From assembly GCA_946482295.1 (NCBI GenBank), contig CAMLRB010000058.1, positions 1-17,232 of the forward strand: a DNA stretch of 17,232 nt. Reading direction: 5' to 3'. This document shows, in pieces, positions 1 to 6,780 of the stretch. Numbering within the stretch: the stretch's first letter is position 1; each line of letters begins with the position of its first letter. The translations under genes were made by a program, and so were the position numbers. Origin of the DNA: an uncultured Bacteriovorax sp. Lineage in GTDB: Bacteria > Bdellovibrionota > Bacteriovoracia > Bacteriovoracales > Bacteriovoracaceae. The notes under the pieces are model-generated. The model was not told the origin of the DNA. It did not search any database and worked only from the letters and a program-made list of their open reading frames with translations.

Positions 1-1
1 G

Positions 2-1330
2 CCAAGGCTGTTGATAGCAAGTAAGGGCAGCGCTGCGGCCAACCAGAAAAAGACAACTGCATACATAAGTGGATTAAGAGCTCTTGCTGGTGGATATGTT
101 CCAGGTGCTCCTCTTCCAACGACTCAGGATTTTTGGGTGACATCGGAGTCAAATCTTGGTGGCGTACCAGAGCGCGCAGGAGTGAGTTTTGGTGTTCCGA
201 ATATGATTTATGATTTCGAAACAATGAATGATTTAACGGCCCAGACTGGTGCGACGACTCTTCTTCAAGAAATTAATCCTCGATCATCGGCAAGCACTGG
301 AGCAACTGGTTCACAAGATGCCGGCCTCTACAACAAAGCCCAATTTCGCATGTTAAAAAATAATCTTGATCTCACTAGCAACTCAATGTCCGCTGATCAA
401 GTTATGAGATCGATTATCAAATCTCGTGGGGTCACGAAGTACGATACTTTAAATTATCTCGTGCCAGATGATCGTGATATGCCAGACAAAAACACAGCGA
501 TTCCGGCCATTCGACGCTTAGACACCCCTGTTCCTGGTGGACAAGGAATAAATTACGCTCTCTTTGCTCCTCTTTTGGGAACTGGCTTACTTTATTCCAA
601 TGTTGATGAAGTTAAAAATATCGTCGGGTCCTATTTATCTGCGAATGAACCTGCTTTAAAAAAATACTTGAGATCAATGTTGGATGTAGCAAACGCAGTA
701 GCTCTAACAGGTTCAAGCGGTGGCTCTCAACTTACTTTAGAAGCCGCAAAAGGGATTCACATCAATGCCACTGCTGCCCCTTCAGGTGCGGGAGACATTA
801 TTCCAGGGCCAATGGCCTCTGGTGATCCAATGAACGACAAAGATCCCGGTTGTTCAAAAGATATGTCATCGAAATTTTACTACTTTTTCAAGGGAACAAT
901 TACTCAATGTGGAATTGTTCCAATTGAAGTCCTCATGACAGAATTCATCACGAACAAAAGTGCAGCCGATGGTGCTCTCTACTACAAGAGTACCTATTAC
1001 AACCGTTATCCAGAAAAACAAGTTATGACGGCCTTTCATTCCGGTTCTCGTCAAGGTGTTCAAAACGGGTTGGCCACCCACCCTCTTACAGGGGCTCCAG
1101 ATTATAGCGCTAAACGGAATTTTTATTCGACCAAATTTTTCAATTTGGCCCTTATGCTGAGTAACTCTACTACCGGACAAGATAAAGGGAATTATCAGGG
1201 AAATCCGCTCTTTTACGAGAGTGCTGATCCTGGGGGATTCGCTCCCGATGTCGTTGGAACTTCCATCATCAATTACATCAAAGCTGACGCATCAACTGGC
1301 CTTGAGAAAAAGTTTTTCCACCACTTTTAA
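2..1330 (+). CDS. Unrecognised large protein, 5'-truncated by the window edge
   Basis: The frame is open from the first bases of the window and no ribosome binding site precedes the TTG at 11, so the gene almost certainly begins upstream. 442 codons are visible, ending in TAA at 1328-1330. I do not recognise the family. The visible part is rich in Gly, Ala, Ser, Thr and Asn, with many Tyr/Phe residues and only two cysteines, both in a short segment (CSKDMSS... to ...TQCG, coded around 847-912). No transmembrane helix or nucleotide-binding motif is apparent. The composition fits an exported or surface protein, and the paired cysteines could form a disulfide, but this is inference. It could be the distal part of a pilus-associated or other secreted protein. 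The next gene has its own strong promoter, so this one ends a separate transcript. I am confident it is coding and have no confident function. Confidence 0.7.
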   Translation, partial: PRLLIASKGSAAANQKKTTAYISGLRALAGGYVPGAPLPTTQDFWVTSESNLGGVPERAGVSFGVPNMIYDFETMNDLTAQTGATTLLQEINPRSSASTGATGSQDAGLYNKAQFRMLKNNLDLTSNSMSADQVMRSIIKSRGVTKYDTLNYLVPDDRDMPDKNTAIPAIRRLDTPVPGGQGINYALFAPLLGTGLLYSNVDEVKNIVGSYLSANEPALKKYLRSMLDVANAVALTGSSGGSQLTLEAAKGIHINATAAPSGAGDIIPGPMASGDPMNDKDPGCSKDMSSKFYYFFKGTITQCGIVPIEVLMTEFITNKSAADGALYYKSTYYNRYPEKQVMTAFHSGSRQGVQNGLATHPLTGAPDYSAKRNFYSTKFFNLALMLSNSTTGQDKGNYQGNPLFYESADPGGFAPDVVGTSIINYIKADASTGLEKKFFHHF

Positions 1331-1334
1331 TTGC

Positions 1335-1364
1335 TTGAAAAAAGTTAATTTTCTCATATATACT
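1335..1364 (+). promoter_or_regulatory. Near-consensus sigma-70-type promoter for the Lys/Ala/Pro-rich protein gene
   Basis: TTGAAA at 1335-1340 matches five of six -35 positions. TATACT at 1359-1364 matches five of six -10 positions with an 18-bp spacer; the overlapping TATATA at 1357-1362 gives a 16-bp spacer. It lies directly between the upstream stop codon and the GTG start at 1412 and would give a leader of about 40 nt. This suggests strong expression of the downstream gene. Confidence 0.6.
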
Positions 1365-1411
1365 CAACAAGGTTTTTGAGATTTAATTTTTTCATAACAA
1401 GGAACATTGTC

Positions 1412-2185
1412 GTGGCAAAGAAAGCTCCAGCAAAGAAAGCTCCAGTAAAGAAAACGGCCCCTGCTAAAAAAGCGGCCCCTGCTAAAAAAGCGGCCCCTGC
1501 TAAAAAAGCAGCTCCTGCTAAAAAAGCAGCTCCTGCTAAAAAAGCAGCTCCTGCTAAAAAAGCGGCTCCTGCTAAAAAAGCAGCTCCGGCTAAAAAAGCA
1601 ACTCCTGCTAAAAAAGCGGCACCTGCCCCAAAAATTACAAAGAAAGCAGCTCCTGCAAAAAAAACAGCTCCAGTTAAAAAAGCGGCTCCTGCAAAAAAAG
1701 CAACGCCTGCTAAAAAAGTAGTAGCTCCTGCTAAGGCAACTCCAGCAAAAGCCACAAAAGAATCAAAAAGTTCGGTTCTCTCTCGTGAAGAAGCGATCAA
1801 AAAATATAAAAGCAGCACTTCAACGGCACTTAAAAATAAAGGAATGGATTTCATCGATGAAGAAGATGAAGACTTCGATCTTGAATCTGACCTTCTTGAC
1901 GAAGATGAAACAGAGACAGTTGACGAGGCCATGGGTGACGAAGACTTTCTTGATGAAGAAGAAGAAGGTTCTGAAAAAGGTGCAAAATTTGAAGAAGAGT
2001 TTGATCCTGAAGATGATGATACTGTCCAAGCTGAAGGAAGTTATTCATACGGTTGGGGTTACAACGATGCATTCGATAAACCAGAAGATGATGATCTTGA
2101 TCGCGAACTTGATGAAGATGAGCAATATGCCAGAGGCATGAGTTCAAAAGATGAAGAGTCTATCGACGACGATGACGATTACTAA
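1412..2185 (+). CDS. Bipartite polycation–polyanion protein: H1-like Lys/Ala/Pro repeat domain with acidic C-terminal tail
   Basis: I place the start at GTG 1412, giving MAKKAPAKK..., because AAGGA at 1399-1403 sits 8 nt upstream; an in-frame ATG at 1376 lacks such a site. The product is 257 aa. Residues 1 to about 115 are almost only Ala, Lys and Pro, built from AAPAKK hexapeptides (one third lysine), as in bacterial H1-like DNA-binding proteins such as AlgP or chlamydial HctB. A short mixed segment (about 118-145) follows, then a tail of about 110 residues in which about half are Asp or Glu, with a small aromatic island (SYSYGWGY). There is no signal peptide or membrane segment. The likely role is nucleic-acid binding or compaction with a self-screening acidic tail, but this is inference from composition alone. 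A strong promoter precedes it and a terminator follows, so it is probably monocistronic. Low complexity makes distant homology unreliable. Confidence 0.85.
   Translation: MAKKAPAKKAPVKKTAPAKKAAPAKKAAPAKKAAPAKKAAPAKKAAPAKKAAPAKKAAPAKKATPAKKAAPAPKITKKAAPAKKTAPVKKAAPAKKATPAKKVVAPAKATPAKATKESKSSVLSREEAIKKYKSSTSTALKNKGMDFIDEEDEDFDLESDLLDEDETETVDEAMGDEDFLDEEEEGSEKGAKFEEEFDPEDDDTVQAEGSYSYGWGYNDAFDKPEDDDLDRELDEDEQYARGMSSKDEESIDDDDDY
1454..1633 (+). repeat. 18-bp in-frame tandem repeat array coding AAPAKK units
   Basis: Nine near-identical 18-bp units (1454-1615) plus one degenerate unit (1616-1633) of the form GCNGCNCCTGCTAAAAAA. Identical copies are adjacent: units 2-3 share GCGGCCCCTGCTAAAAAA and units 4-6 share GCAGCTCCTGCTAAAAAA. 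This implies recent local duplication rather than selection on protein alone. More diverged units continue to about 1760. The period is a multiple of three, so copy-number change keeps the frame. Confidence 0.95.
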
Positions 2186-2203
2186 AAAAACAATGTTCTT
2201 AGT

Positions 2204-2231
2204 AAGGGCTTCCGAGAGGAAGCCCTTTTAC
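2204..2231 (+). terminator. Rho-independent terminator
   Basis: A perfect 10-bp stem, AAGGGCTTCC (2204-2213) with GGAAGCCCTT (2218-2227), has a GAGA loop and a short T-rich tail. It lies 18 bp after the stop of the acidic-tailed protein and ends that transcript; glutaredoxin expression would need read-through or a weak promoter that I do not see. Confidence 0.88.
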
Positions 2232-2258
2232 TTTTAGGAGATTCTCCAGGGAGCTTTT

Positions 2259-2519
2259 ATGTCTAAAAATCCAAAACTCGAACTCTATTATTTTGATTCG
2301 TGCCCATACTGTCAGCTCGTAATGTCGGCGATTAAACGTCTAAATATTAAAGTGGAATATAAAAACATTCACCAAGACGCTGCTAACCTAACAAAACTTA
2401 CGAAAGACACTGGAAGAAAAACGGTGCCTTGTTTGTACATTGATGGTAAACCAATGCATGAATCTAGTGAAATTGTTGAATGGTTAGAAGAGAACGAAAG
2501 CTCTCTGGAAAAACGTTAA
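2259..2519 (+). CDS. Glutaredoxin (CPYC type)
   Basis: An 86-aa cytoplasmic thiol-disulfide oxidoreductase of the glutaredoxin family, which reduces disulfides or glutathione mixed disulfides. It shows the beta-strand LELYYFDS, then the dithiol active site C15-P-Y-C18, the TVP cis-proline motif at 55-57 and the glutathione-site region around E69-S70 (HESSEIVEWL). A third cysteine, C58, directly follows the cis-proline. Length is usual for a single-domain glutaredoxin. The ATG is preceded by GGGAG about 6 nt upstream. The next gene, an HD hydrolase, starts 14 bp after the stop, so the two are probably co-transcribed. Classical glutaredoxins supply electrons to ribonucleotide reductase, which would suit a dNTP-hydrolase neighbour, but that link is inference. 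The exact subfamily (GrxC-like or glutathione S-transferase N-terminal-like) is uncertain. Confidence 0.88.
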   Translation: MSKNPKLELYYFDSCPYCQLVMSAIKRLNIKVEYKNIHQDAANLTKLTKDTGRKTVPCLYIDGKPMHESSEIVEWLEENESSLEKR

Positions 2520-2533
2520 GTAAGGAATAAAGA

Positions 2534-3841
2534 ATGGAAATTCGCGATCCCGTCCATGGCTCAATTCATATTCTCGATGAAGAAATTTCCATCATTCGCG
2601 ATGATTTTTTTCAACGTTTAAGAAACATCAAGCAACTAGGTTTTTCGGAATATGTTTTTCCAGGGGCTACACACACGCGCTTTATCCATTCAATTGGAGT
2701 CATGAATATCGCTTCTAGTGCTTTTGATCGACTTTTTAAGGGTAGACTGGCCGACAAGAATATTTTGCGCTTAAAAGAGACATTTAAGCTCGCTGCCCTC
2801 CTTCATGATGTTGGTCACGCTCCTCTTTCTCACTCAACAGAAACGGTGATGCCGAATCTTTCAGAACTCAATATCCCAAAGCAATTTCTTTCTAAAAAAG
2901 ATCAAGCTCAAGACCGCCAGGCCACACACGAAGATTATACGATTAAGTCAATCGTAGACAGCTCGTTTGCAAAATCATTTGCAGGTGTGGAACATACTTT
3001 TGGTCTTGAAAGAAAATACATCGCGGATTTGATTACTGGTCACACGGCCGATCCAAGTTACTTCACAATTGATGGCATAAATTATTTCCCAGTTCTTCAT
3101 CAATTAGTATCAAGTGAACTCGATTGCGATCGCATGGATTATCTCCTTCGCGATAGTTATTTCTGTGGAGTGAGTTACGGATCATATGATCTTGATTGGC
3201 TCCTAGATAATCTTGAAATTTGTGTTGAAGATAACAAAGCTTATTTGGGAATTAACGAGCGAGCGGTTGTAACATTCGATGACTTCCTACTTTCTCGCTA
3301 TCACATGTTCATCATGGTGTACTTCCACTACCGCGCTGTGTGTTTGGAACAACTTCTTTACAAATACTTCCGAACATCGCCGACAGAATATGTGATTCCT
3401 GCAAGCATTGAAGACTATATTGAACACGATGATCAACACTTGATGAAAATTTTAAGACGTTCAAAGAACAAGTATGCTGAAGCCGTTATCAAAAATCAGG
3501 TTCCTCAAAAAATCTTTGAATCGTTTAATGAAAAGCAAGAAGGACAATTAGCTCAACTTGAAAAATATCTCGTCTCTCAAAATATTGAGTATATCAGATC
3601 AAGTTCATCAGGGCGCTTGTCCAAATATTATGTGGATGAATCGAACAACTCAAAATACCCGATGAAAGTAGTTAGAAAACTTTTCGGTAGCGATCAAAAA
3701 GTCACTTTTGATATTAATGAAGCGACTGATTTGTTCACTAAATTCGCAAAAGCACACGCGGTTAACCGACTTCACTGCGAATTCGACTCTCTCACTGCGG
3801 CCCAGAAGAAAGACGTCCTCGGACTGATTCACGCTCGTTAA
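2534..3841 (+). CDS. HD-domain phosphohydrolase (COG1078, SAMHD1/dGTPase-like)
   Basis: A 435-aa metal-dependent phosphohydrolase. The N-terminus (IRDPVHGSIHI) and the HD signature are typical of the COG1078 family: H52 (TRFIHSIGV), H91-D92 (LLHDVGH), H95 and H100 (HAPLSHSTE), then the distal Asp in SSELDCDRMDYLLRDS (D197/D199, D202). All metal ligands appear present, so it should be active. Relatives hydrolyse deoxynucleoside triphosphates or other nucleotides, and substrate cannot be told from sequence. The C-terminal third (about 300-435) is family-like, with no added domain. Translation starts at ATG 2534 after AAGGA at 2521-2525. It follows the glutaredoxin gene by 14 bp, which suggests an operon. 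The gene is intact and of typical length (about 400-450 aa). Confidence 0.9.
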   Translation: MEIRDPVHGSIHILDEEISIIRDDFFQRLRNIKQLGFSEYVFPGATHTRFIHSIGVMNIASSAFDRLFKGRLADKNILRLKETFKLAALLHDVGHAPLSHSTETVMPNLSELNIPKQFLSKKDQAQDRQATHEDYTIKSIVDSSFAKSFAGVEHTFGLERKYIADLITGHTADPSYFTIDGINYFPVLHQLVSSELDCDRMDYLLRDSYFCGVSYGSYDLDWLLDNLEICVEDNKAYLGINERAVVTFDDFLLSRYHMFIMVYFHYRAVCLEQLLYKYFRTSPTEYVIPASIEDYIEHDDQHLMKILRRSKNKYAEAVIKNQVPQKIFESFNEKQEGQLAQLEKYLVSQNIEYIRSSSSGRLSKYYVDESNNSKYPMKVVRKLFGSDQKVTFDINEATDLFTKFAKAHAVNRLHCEFDSLTAAQKKDVLGLIHAR

Positions 3842-3875
3842 GGAAGCTTTTGCCCCGATCGCTGTTTTGCTCCCT

Positions 3876-3896
3876 TCACCGCTAAAATAGTGGTGA
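3876..3896 (+). repeat. 9-bp hairpin (inverted repeat) between HD hydrolase and rhodanese-like gene
   Basis: TCACCGCTA (3876-3884) and TAGTGGTGA (3888-3896) pair over 9 bp with one G-U pair and an AAA loop. No T tract follows, so it is a poor intrinsic terminator. It may be an operator dyad or an mRNA 3'-end stabiliser. No convincing promoter for the next gene was found in 3842-3929. Confidence 0.5.
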
Positions 3897-3929
3897 GCCT
3901 TGATAAATAAGGCCTGGGAGCAAATCGCA

Positions 3930-4457
3930 ATGGATCTTAAAATTTATCAAATGCTTGAGTTTATCAATTCTCGTCTGAACAATATTGAAAAAAATATTGG
4001 TCGCATCGATGAGAAACTGGATTTCTCTATCACACTCCAACGCAATCATCTTGTACGTGTAAAAAACGGTGAAGAAATCGATGACAACATGATTCTTATG
4101 GGACGACCATACAATGATATTTCCCCGCAGAAAGCGTGGAGTATTTACAATAATCCCAATGTAGATTTTATCGTCCTCGATGTAACGAACAAGTCATTTA
4201 CAGGAACTCGTTTAGAAGAAGCCCTTCATATTCCTCTTGAAGAACTTCATATTCGTTTTGTTGAAATTCCAAGTAAAACAATTCCGATGTTAATCATTTC
4301 TGAGAACGGTCTTCGTTCAATTCAGGCCTGTGAAATGTTGGTGAAGAAAGGATTTTTCAACATTAATAACGTCTCCGGTGGTTATGAATTCTGGCCTGGT
4401 AAACAAGCTCAAGAAAACACAACCAAGGGAGAGATTAAGTCTGATATCGACGTTTAA
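3930..4457 (+). CDS. Coiled-coil protein with degenerate (Cys-less) rhodanese domain
   Basis: I choose ATG 3930 (175 aa), preceded by GGGAG at 3916-3920 with 9 nt spacing, over an in-frame TTG at 3900. Residues about 5-40 form a short amphipathic helix or coiled coil (MLEFINSRLNNIEKNIGRI). Residues 64-160 resemble a rhodanese fold: VLDVTN (82-87), the HIPLEEL motif (100-106), strand MLIISENGLRS (120-130) and GGYEFW near the end. In active sulfurtransferases the loop after the penultimate strand is C-x-x-G-x-R-S; here the cysteine is Ser124 (S-E-N-G-L-R-S), and C134 lies outside the loop. So it is probably non-catalytic, acting in binding or scaffolding, which is inference. There is no signal peptide. 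Its stop codon directly abuts the stop of the converging feoB. Confidence 0.75.
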   Translation: MDLKIYQMLEFINSRLNNIEKNIGRIDEKLDFSITLQRNHLVRVKNGEEIDDNMILMGRPYNDISPQKAWSIYNNPNVDFIVLDVTNKSFTGTRLEEALHIPLEELHIRFVEIPSKTIPMLIISENGLRSIQACEMLVKKGFFNINNVSGGYEFWPGKQAQENTTKGEIKSDIDV

Positions 4458-6413
4458 TTACTTAACTAAGTGATAAGCGAGAAAGGCCCCTGCGTATCCC
4501 AATGCTCCCATATAAAGGAACATGATCGCTGGATATTTCCATCCACCTAATTCGCGTCTTAAAATTGCCAGTGTACTGATACATTGAAGGGCGAAGACGA
4601 AGAAAATCAAAATACTCCATGCAACGGCCGTATTGAAAACGGGTTCACCTGTTGCTGGATTGATTTCAGAGTGCATACGTTCACGGAGTGTGGCCGACTC
4701 TTCATCAACATCTCCAAGAGCATATATTGTTCCTAAAGTTGAAACAAACAATTCTCTTGCTCCGAAAGCAACAAGAACACCGACACCCATTTTCCAATCC
4801 ATCCCCATTGGAGCAAGAGCTGGTTCAATGAGTTTTCCTGTTTGTCCAAGATATGAATTTTGAAGTGTAATAGCTGAAACTTCTTCATCAGTTTTTCCAT
4901 CAATCATGCTCGCATCTGGTGATGGATATGTTGAAAGAACCCAAATGAGCACTGAGAGTCCAAGGATTATTGTCCCCGCTTTTTTAAGGAATAGTTGTCC
5001 TTTTCTCAATGCCTGTCTGAAGGCAAACTTAAATGATGGTTTTTCATAGTGAGGAAGATCGATGATGAAGTTACTCGTCTCACCTTTAAAAAGTGTAAGA
5101 CGGAAAACTTTCGCCATGACTAAGGCCATGAACGATCCTAAGAAATAAAGGAAGAAGAAGGCCAGTGCCTGGGAATTCAAAAAACCAAAATATGTAATTG
5201 AAGGAATGAATGTTCCAATAAGAAGAACATAAACAGGAAGACGAGCGCTACAAGTAATCATAGGAATTGTCATAATCGTCGCGACTCTTTCTTTCTGACT
5301 TGGAATACTTCTGGCGGCCATGATTGCAGGAATTGAACAAGCGAAGCCTGACATATAAGGAAGGAATGCTTTTCCGTTTAATCCAAAGACACTCATGATT
5401 TTATCTGTAAGAACGGCTGCACGAGAAATATATCCCGATTGCTCGAGTAAAGATAAAAGGAAAAAGAGAATCATAATTTGTGGTACGAAGATAACAACAC
5501 CACCAACACCAGCAATGACCCCATCAATGACTAAACTTTTAATCCAGTTATCTGGAAGATAATTAGCAATGATATCTCCGAGTGAAAGAACGAGTCCTTC
5601 TGTGAAATCCATGGCCGGTCCGGCCCAAGTATAAATGGAATGGAAAATAAGATAGAAAATAGCGATGAAAATTAAACTTCCCCAAAATTTATGAAGAATA
5701 ATGGCATCCATTTTTTCAGTTAAACGAGTTTTAGCCGTTGAATGCTTATAAATAGCATTGATGATCTCTCTCGCTTCAGCTTGATGAGATTTGATATTTT
5801 TAATAACAACGTCAGCTTCAGTTTCATCAAAGTGAACGTTTTCTTGTAAAGACGGAAGATAAACGCGAGACTCTGAATGAAGCTTGATTTTTGGCTGCGT
5901 TGGAACACTTTGCATATTGAGCGAGTGTTCACGAATAAACTTATCAAGCTCAACACCGTTGTCATTCATGGCCGAGATACTAAGCACTGGCATCCCTAGG
6001 CGCTCTTGTAATCTTTGTTCATGCTCTTTTGTGAAAAGCAAATGATCATTTTTGTTGATGATCACAATGATATTTCTGTGGAGAATTTCTTTAACAGCAA
6101 GAAGAAGTGACAATGAAGCTTCAAGACGATCAAGGTCTAAAACCATAGCGATTGTTTTATACTTATCAACGTCTTTAATAAGAGATGTTGTTGTGATTCC
6201 TTCATCTATACTTGTAGGAATGAGGTTATAAATTCCAGGAAGATCCACTACCCCTAATTTTTTTTCATGAAGTGAATTAGAGACTAGTTCAGCAACCGCC
6301 GAGTCGACTGTCACACCTGAATAGTTCGAAACTTTTCTAAGCTGCCCAGTGAGCATGTTATAAATTGTCGATTTACCTGAATTGGGAAAGCCAACAAGAA
6401 GTACGTTTTCCAT
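4458..6413 (-). CDS. feoB: Ferrous iron transporter FeoB
   Basis: A 651-aa inner-membrane Fe(II) transporter with an N-terminal GTPase domain. G motifs are complete: G1 GFPNSGKST (8-16), G2 Thr35 (YSGVTVD), G3 DLPG (57-60), G4 NKND (120-123; FeoB more often has NxxD with Met) and G5 SAM (147-149). The membrane half carries the FeoB core, including the gate cysteine motif SGFACSIPAIMAAR and the later MITCSARLPVYVLLIG segment, ending in a hydrophobic helix and LAYHLVK. It is shorter than the 700-770 aa of many FeoB proteins and lacks a long cytoplasmic C-terminal tail, but nothing essential seems missing. AAGGAC sits 7 nt before the ATG. It follows feoA by 26 bp, so the two form an operon, probably driven by the promoter at 6735-6763. 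No terminator is visible after it. Confidence 0.97.
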   Translation of the reverse strand: MENVLLVGFPNSGKSTIYNMLTGQLRKVSNYSGVTVDSAVAELVSNSLHEKKLGVVDLPGIYNLIPTSIDEGITTTSLIKDVDKYKTIAMVLDLDRLEASLSLLLAVKEILHRNIIVIINKNDHLLFTKEHEQRLQERLGMPVLSISAMNDNGVELDKFIREHSLNMQSVPTQPKIKLHSESRVYLPSLQENVHFDETEADVVIKNIKSHQAEAREIINAIYKHSTAKTRLTEKMDAIILHKFWGSLIFIAIFYLIFHSIYTWAGPAMDFTEGLVLSLGDIIANYLPDNWIKSLVIDGVIAGVGGVVIFVPQIMILFFLLSLLEQSGYISRAAVLTDKIMSVFGLNGKAFLPYMSGFACSIPAIMAARSIPSQKERVATIMTIPMITCSARLPVYVLLIGTFIPSITYFGFLNSQALAFFFLYFLGSFMALVMAKVFRLTLFKGETSNFIIDLPHYEKPSFKFAFRQALRKGQLFLKKAGTIILGLSVLIWVLSTYPSPDASMIDGKTDEEVSAITLQNSYLGQTGKLIEPALAPMGMDWKMGVGVLVAFGARELFVSTLGTIYALGDVDEESATLRERMHSEINPATGEPVFNTAVAWSILIFFVFALQCISTLAILRRELGGWKYPAIMFLYMGALGYAGAFLAYHLVK

Positions 6414-6439
6414 TATTTTGTCCTTGATCCATTTCTCTC

Positions 6440-6676
6440 TTAAGCTATTTCTTTTACCAAAATTTTTTCTGCGTATGTTTTTCTTAAAGCAAGGAAGTTA
6501 AATTCGCCGTGCTTAATCGCAATTGGACCGCCAAATAAACTTCTTGATTGAATAGTTACTTTGTCTCCCGGAAGAATACCGAGTGAAATAAATTTAAATT
6601 CGTAAGCGCTCTCACCTTCATAGCCTACGACTTCAACTTGAGACCCTACTTTGATCTCTGATAGTTTCTTTTTCAT
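6440..6676 (-). CDS. feoA: Ferrous iron transport accessory protein FeoA
   Basis: A 78-aa cytoplasmic SH3-like protein that supports FeoB. The family pattern is clear: MKKKLSEIKVGSQVEVVGY, then FKFISLGILPGDKVTIQSRS, GGPIAIKHGEFNFLALRKTYAEKILV. I start at the ATG at 6676 because AAGGA lies 8 nt upstream and the homology begins there. An in-frame ATG at 6763 would add 29 residues unlike FeoA and would start inside the promoter. The gene is followed at 26 bp by feoB. The 104-bp gap to the upstream regulator gene contains a good promoter and two palindromes, so expression is probably controlled there. Confidence 0.92.
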   Translation of the reverse strand: MKKKLSEIKVGSQVEVVGYEGESAYEFKFISLGILPGDKVTIQSRSLFGGPIAIKHGEFNFLALRKTYAEKILVKEIA

Positions 6677-6719
6677 GGAAAAATCCTTGAGATTTCCTAA
6701 TGGAAATAAAAGTTTGAAT

Positions 6720-6733
6720 AGCCAAACATGGCT
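6720..6733. promoter_or_regulatory. Short inverted repeat over the predicted feoAB transcription start
   Basis: AGCCA-AACA-TGGCT is a perfect 5-bp dyad at 6720-6733. It directly follows the predicted -10 box and covers the expected start point, a usual place for a repressor site. The arms are short, so chance cannot be excluded. Confidence 0.35.
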
Positions 6734-6734
6734 G

Positions 6735-6763
6735 ATAATAAGGGAAGACGCGATCTTAATCAA
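6735..6763 (-). promoter_or_regulatory. Predicted sigma-70-type promoter of feoAB
   Basis: On the - strand, TTGATT (6763-6758) and TATTAT (6740-6735) are separated by exactly 17 bp. They match four of six -35 positions and five of six -10 positions. The promoter lies between the MarR-family gene and feoA, and gives a leader of about 50 nt before the feoA start at 6676. Confidence 0.6.
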
Positions 6764-6780
6764 TCACAAATTTTATGATT
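6762..6780. promoter_or_regulatory. 19-bp imperfect palindrome, candidate operator upstream of feoAB
   Basis: AATCACAAATTTTATGATT reads nearly the same on both strands (16 of 19 positions), with perfect outer arms AATCA/TGATT. It begins directly after the regulator stop codon and overlaps the edge of the -35 box at 6758-6763. Size and symmetry fit a MarR-dimer or Fur-type site, but it does not match the classical Fur box well. Confidence 0.45.

Noticed and set aside
1454..1633. CRISPR-like or programmed-frameshift interpretation of the repeats
   Set aside because: The repeats are contiguous without spacers, so not CRISPR. The A6G runs are in the frame AAA-AAA-G, not the A-AAA-AAG frame needed for a standard -1 slippery site.
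1354..1932. A 192-codon frame on the - strand rich in Ala, Phe, Leu and Gly repeats
   Set aside because: It is the complement of the Lys/Ala/Pro tandem array; the hydrophobic repeats follow automatically from GCT/AAA-rich units, and the + strand gene has promoter, ribosome binding site and terminator.
1785..2141. A lysine-rich 118-codon frame on the + strand inside the acidic tail
   Set aside because: It is a shifted reading of GAA/GAT-rich acidic codons, with no ribosome binding site and inside a well supported gene.
3900..3929. Earlier TTG start for the rhodanese-like gene
   Set aside because: It lacks a clear ribosome binding site and would add ten residues, while ATG 3930 has GGGAG at 9 nt.
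4633..4863. A 76-codon + strand frame inside feoB
   Set aside because: Antisense to a complete, conserved feoB coding region, with no family resemblance.
6677..6763. N-terminal extension of feoA from ATG 6763
   Set aside because: The extra 29 residues are unlike FeoA, and the coding region would include the predicted promoter; ATG 6676 has AAGGA at a proper distance.
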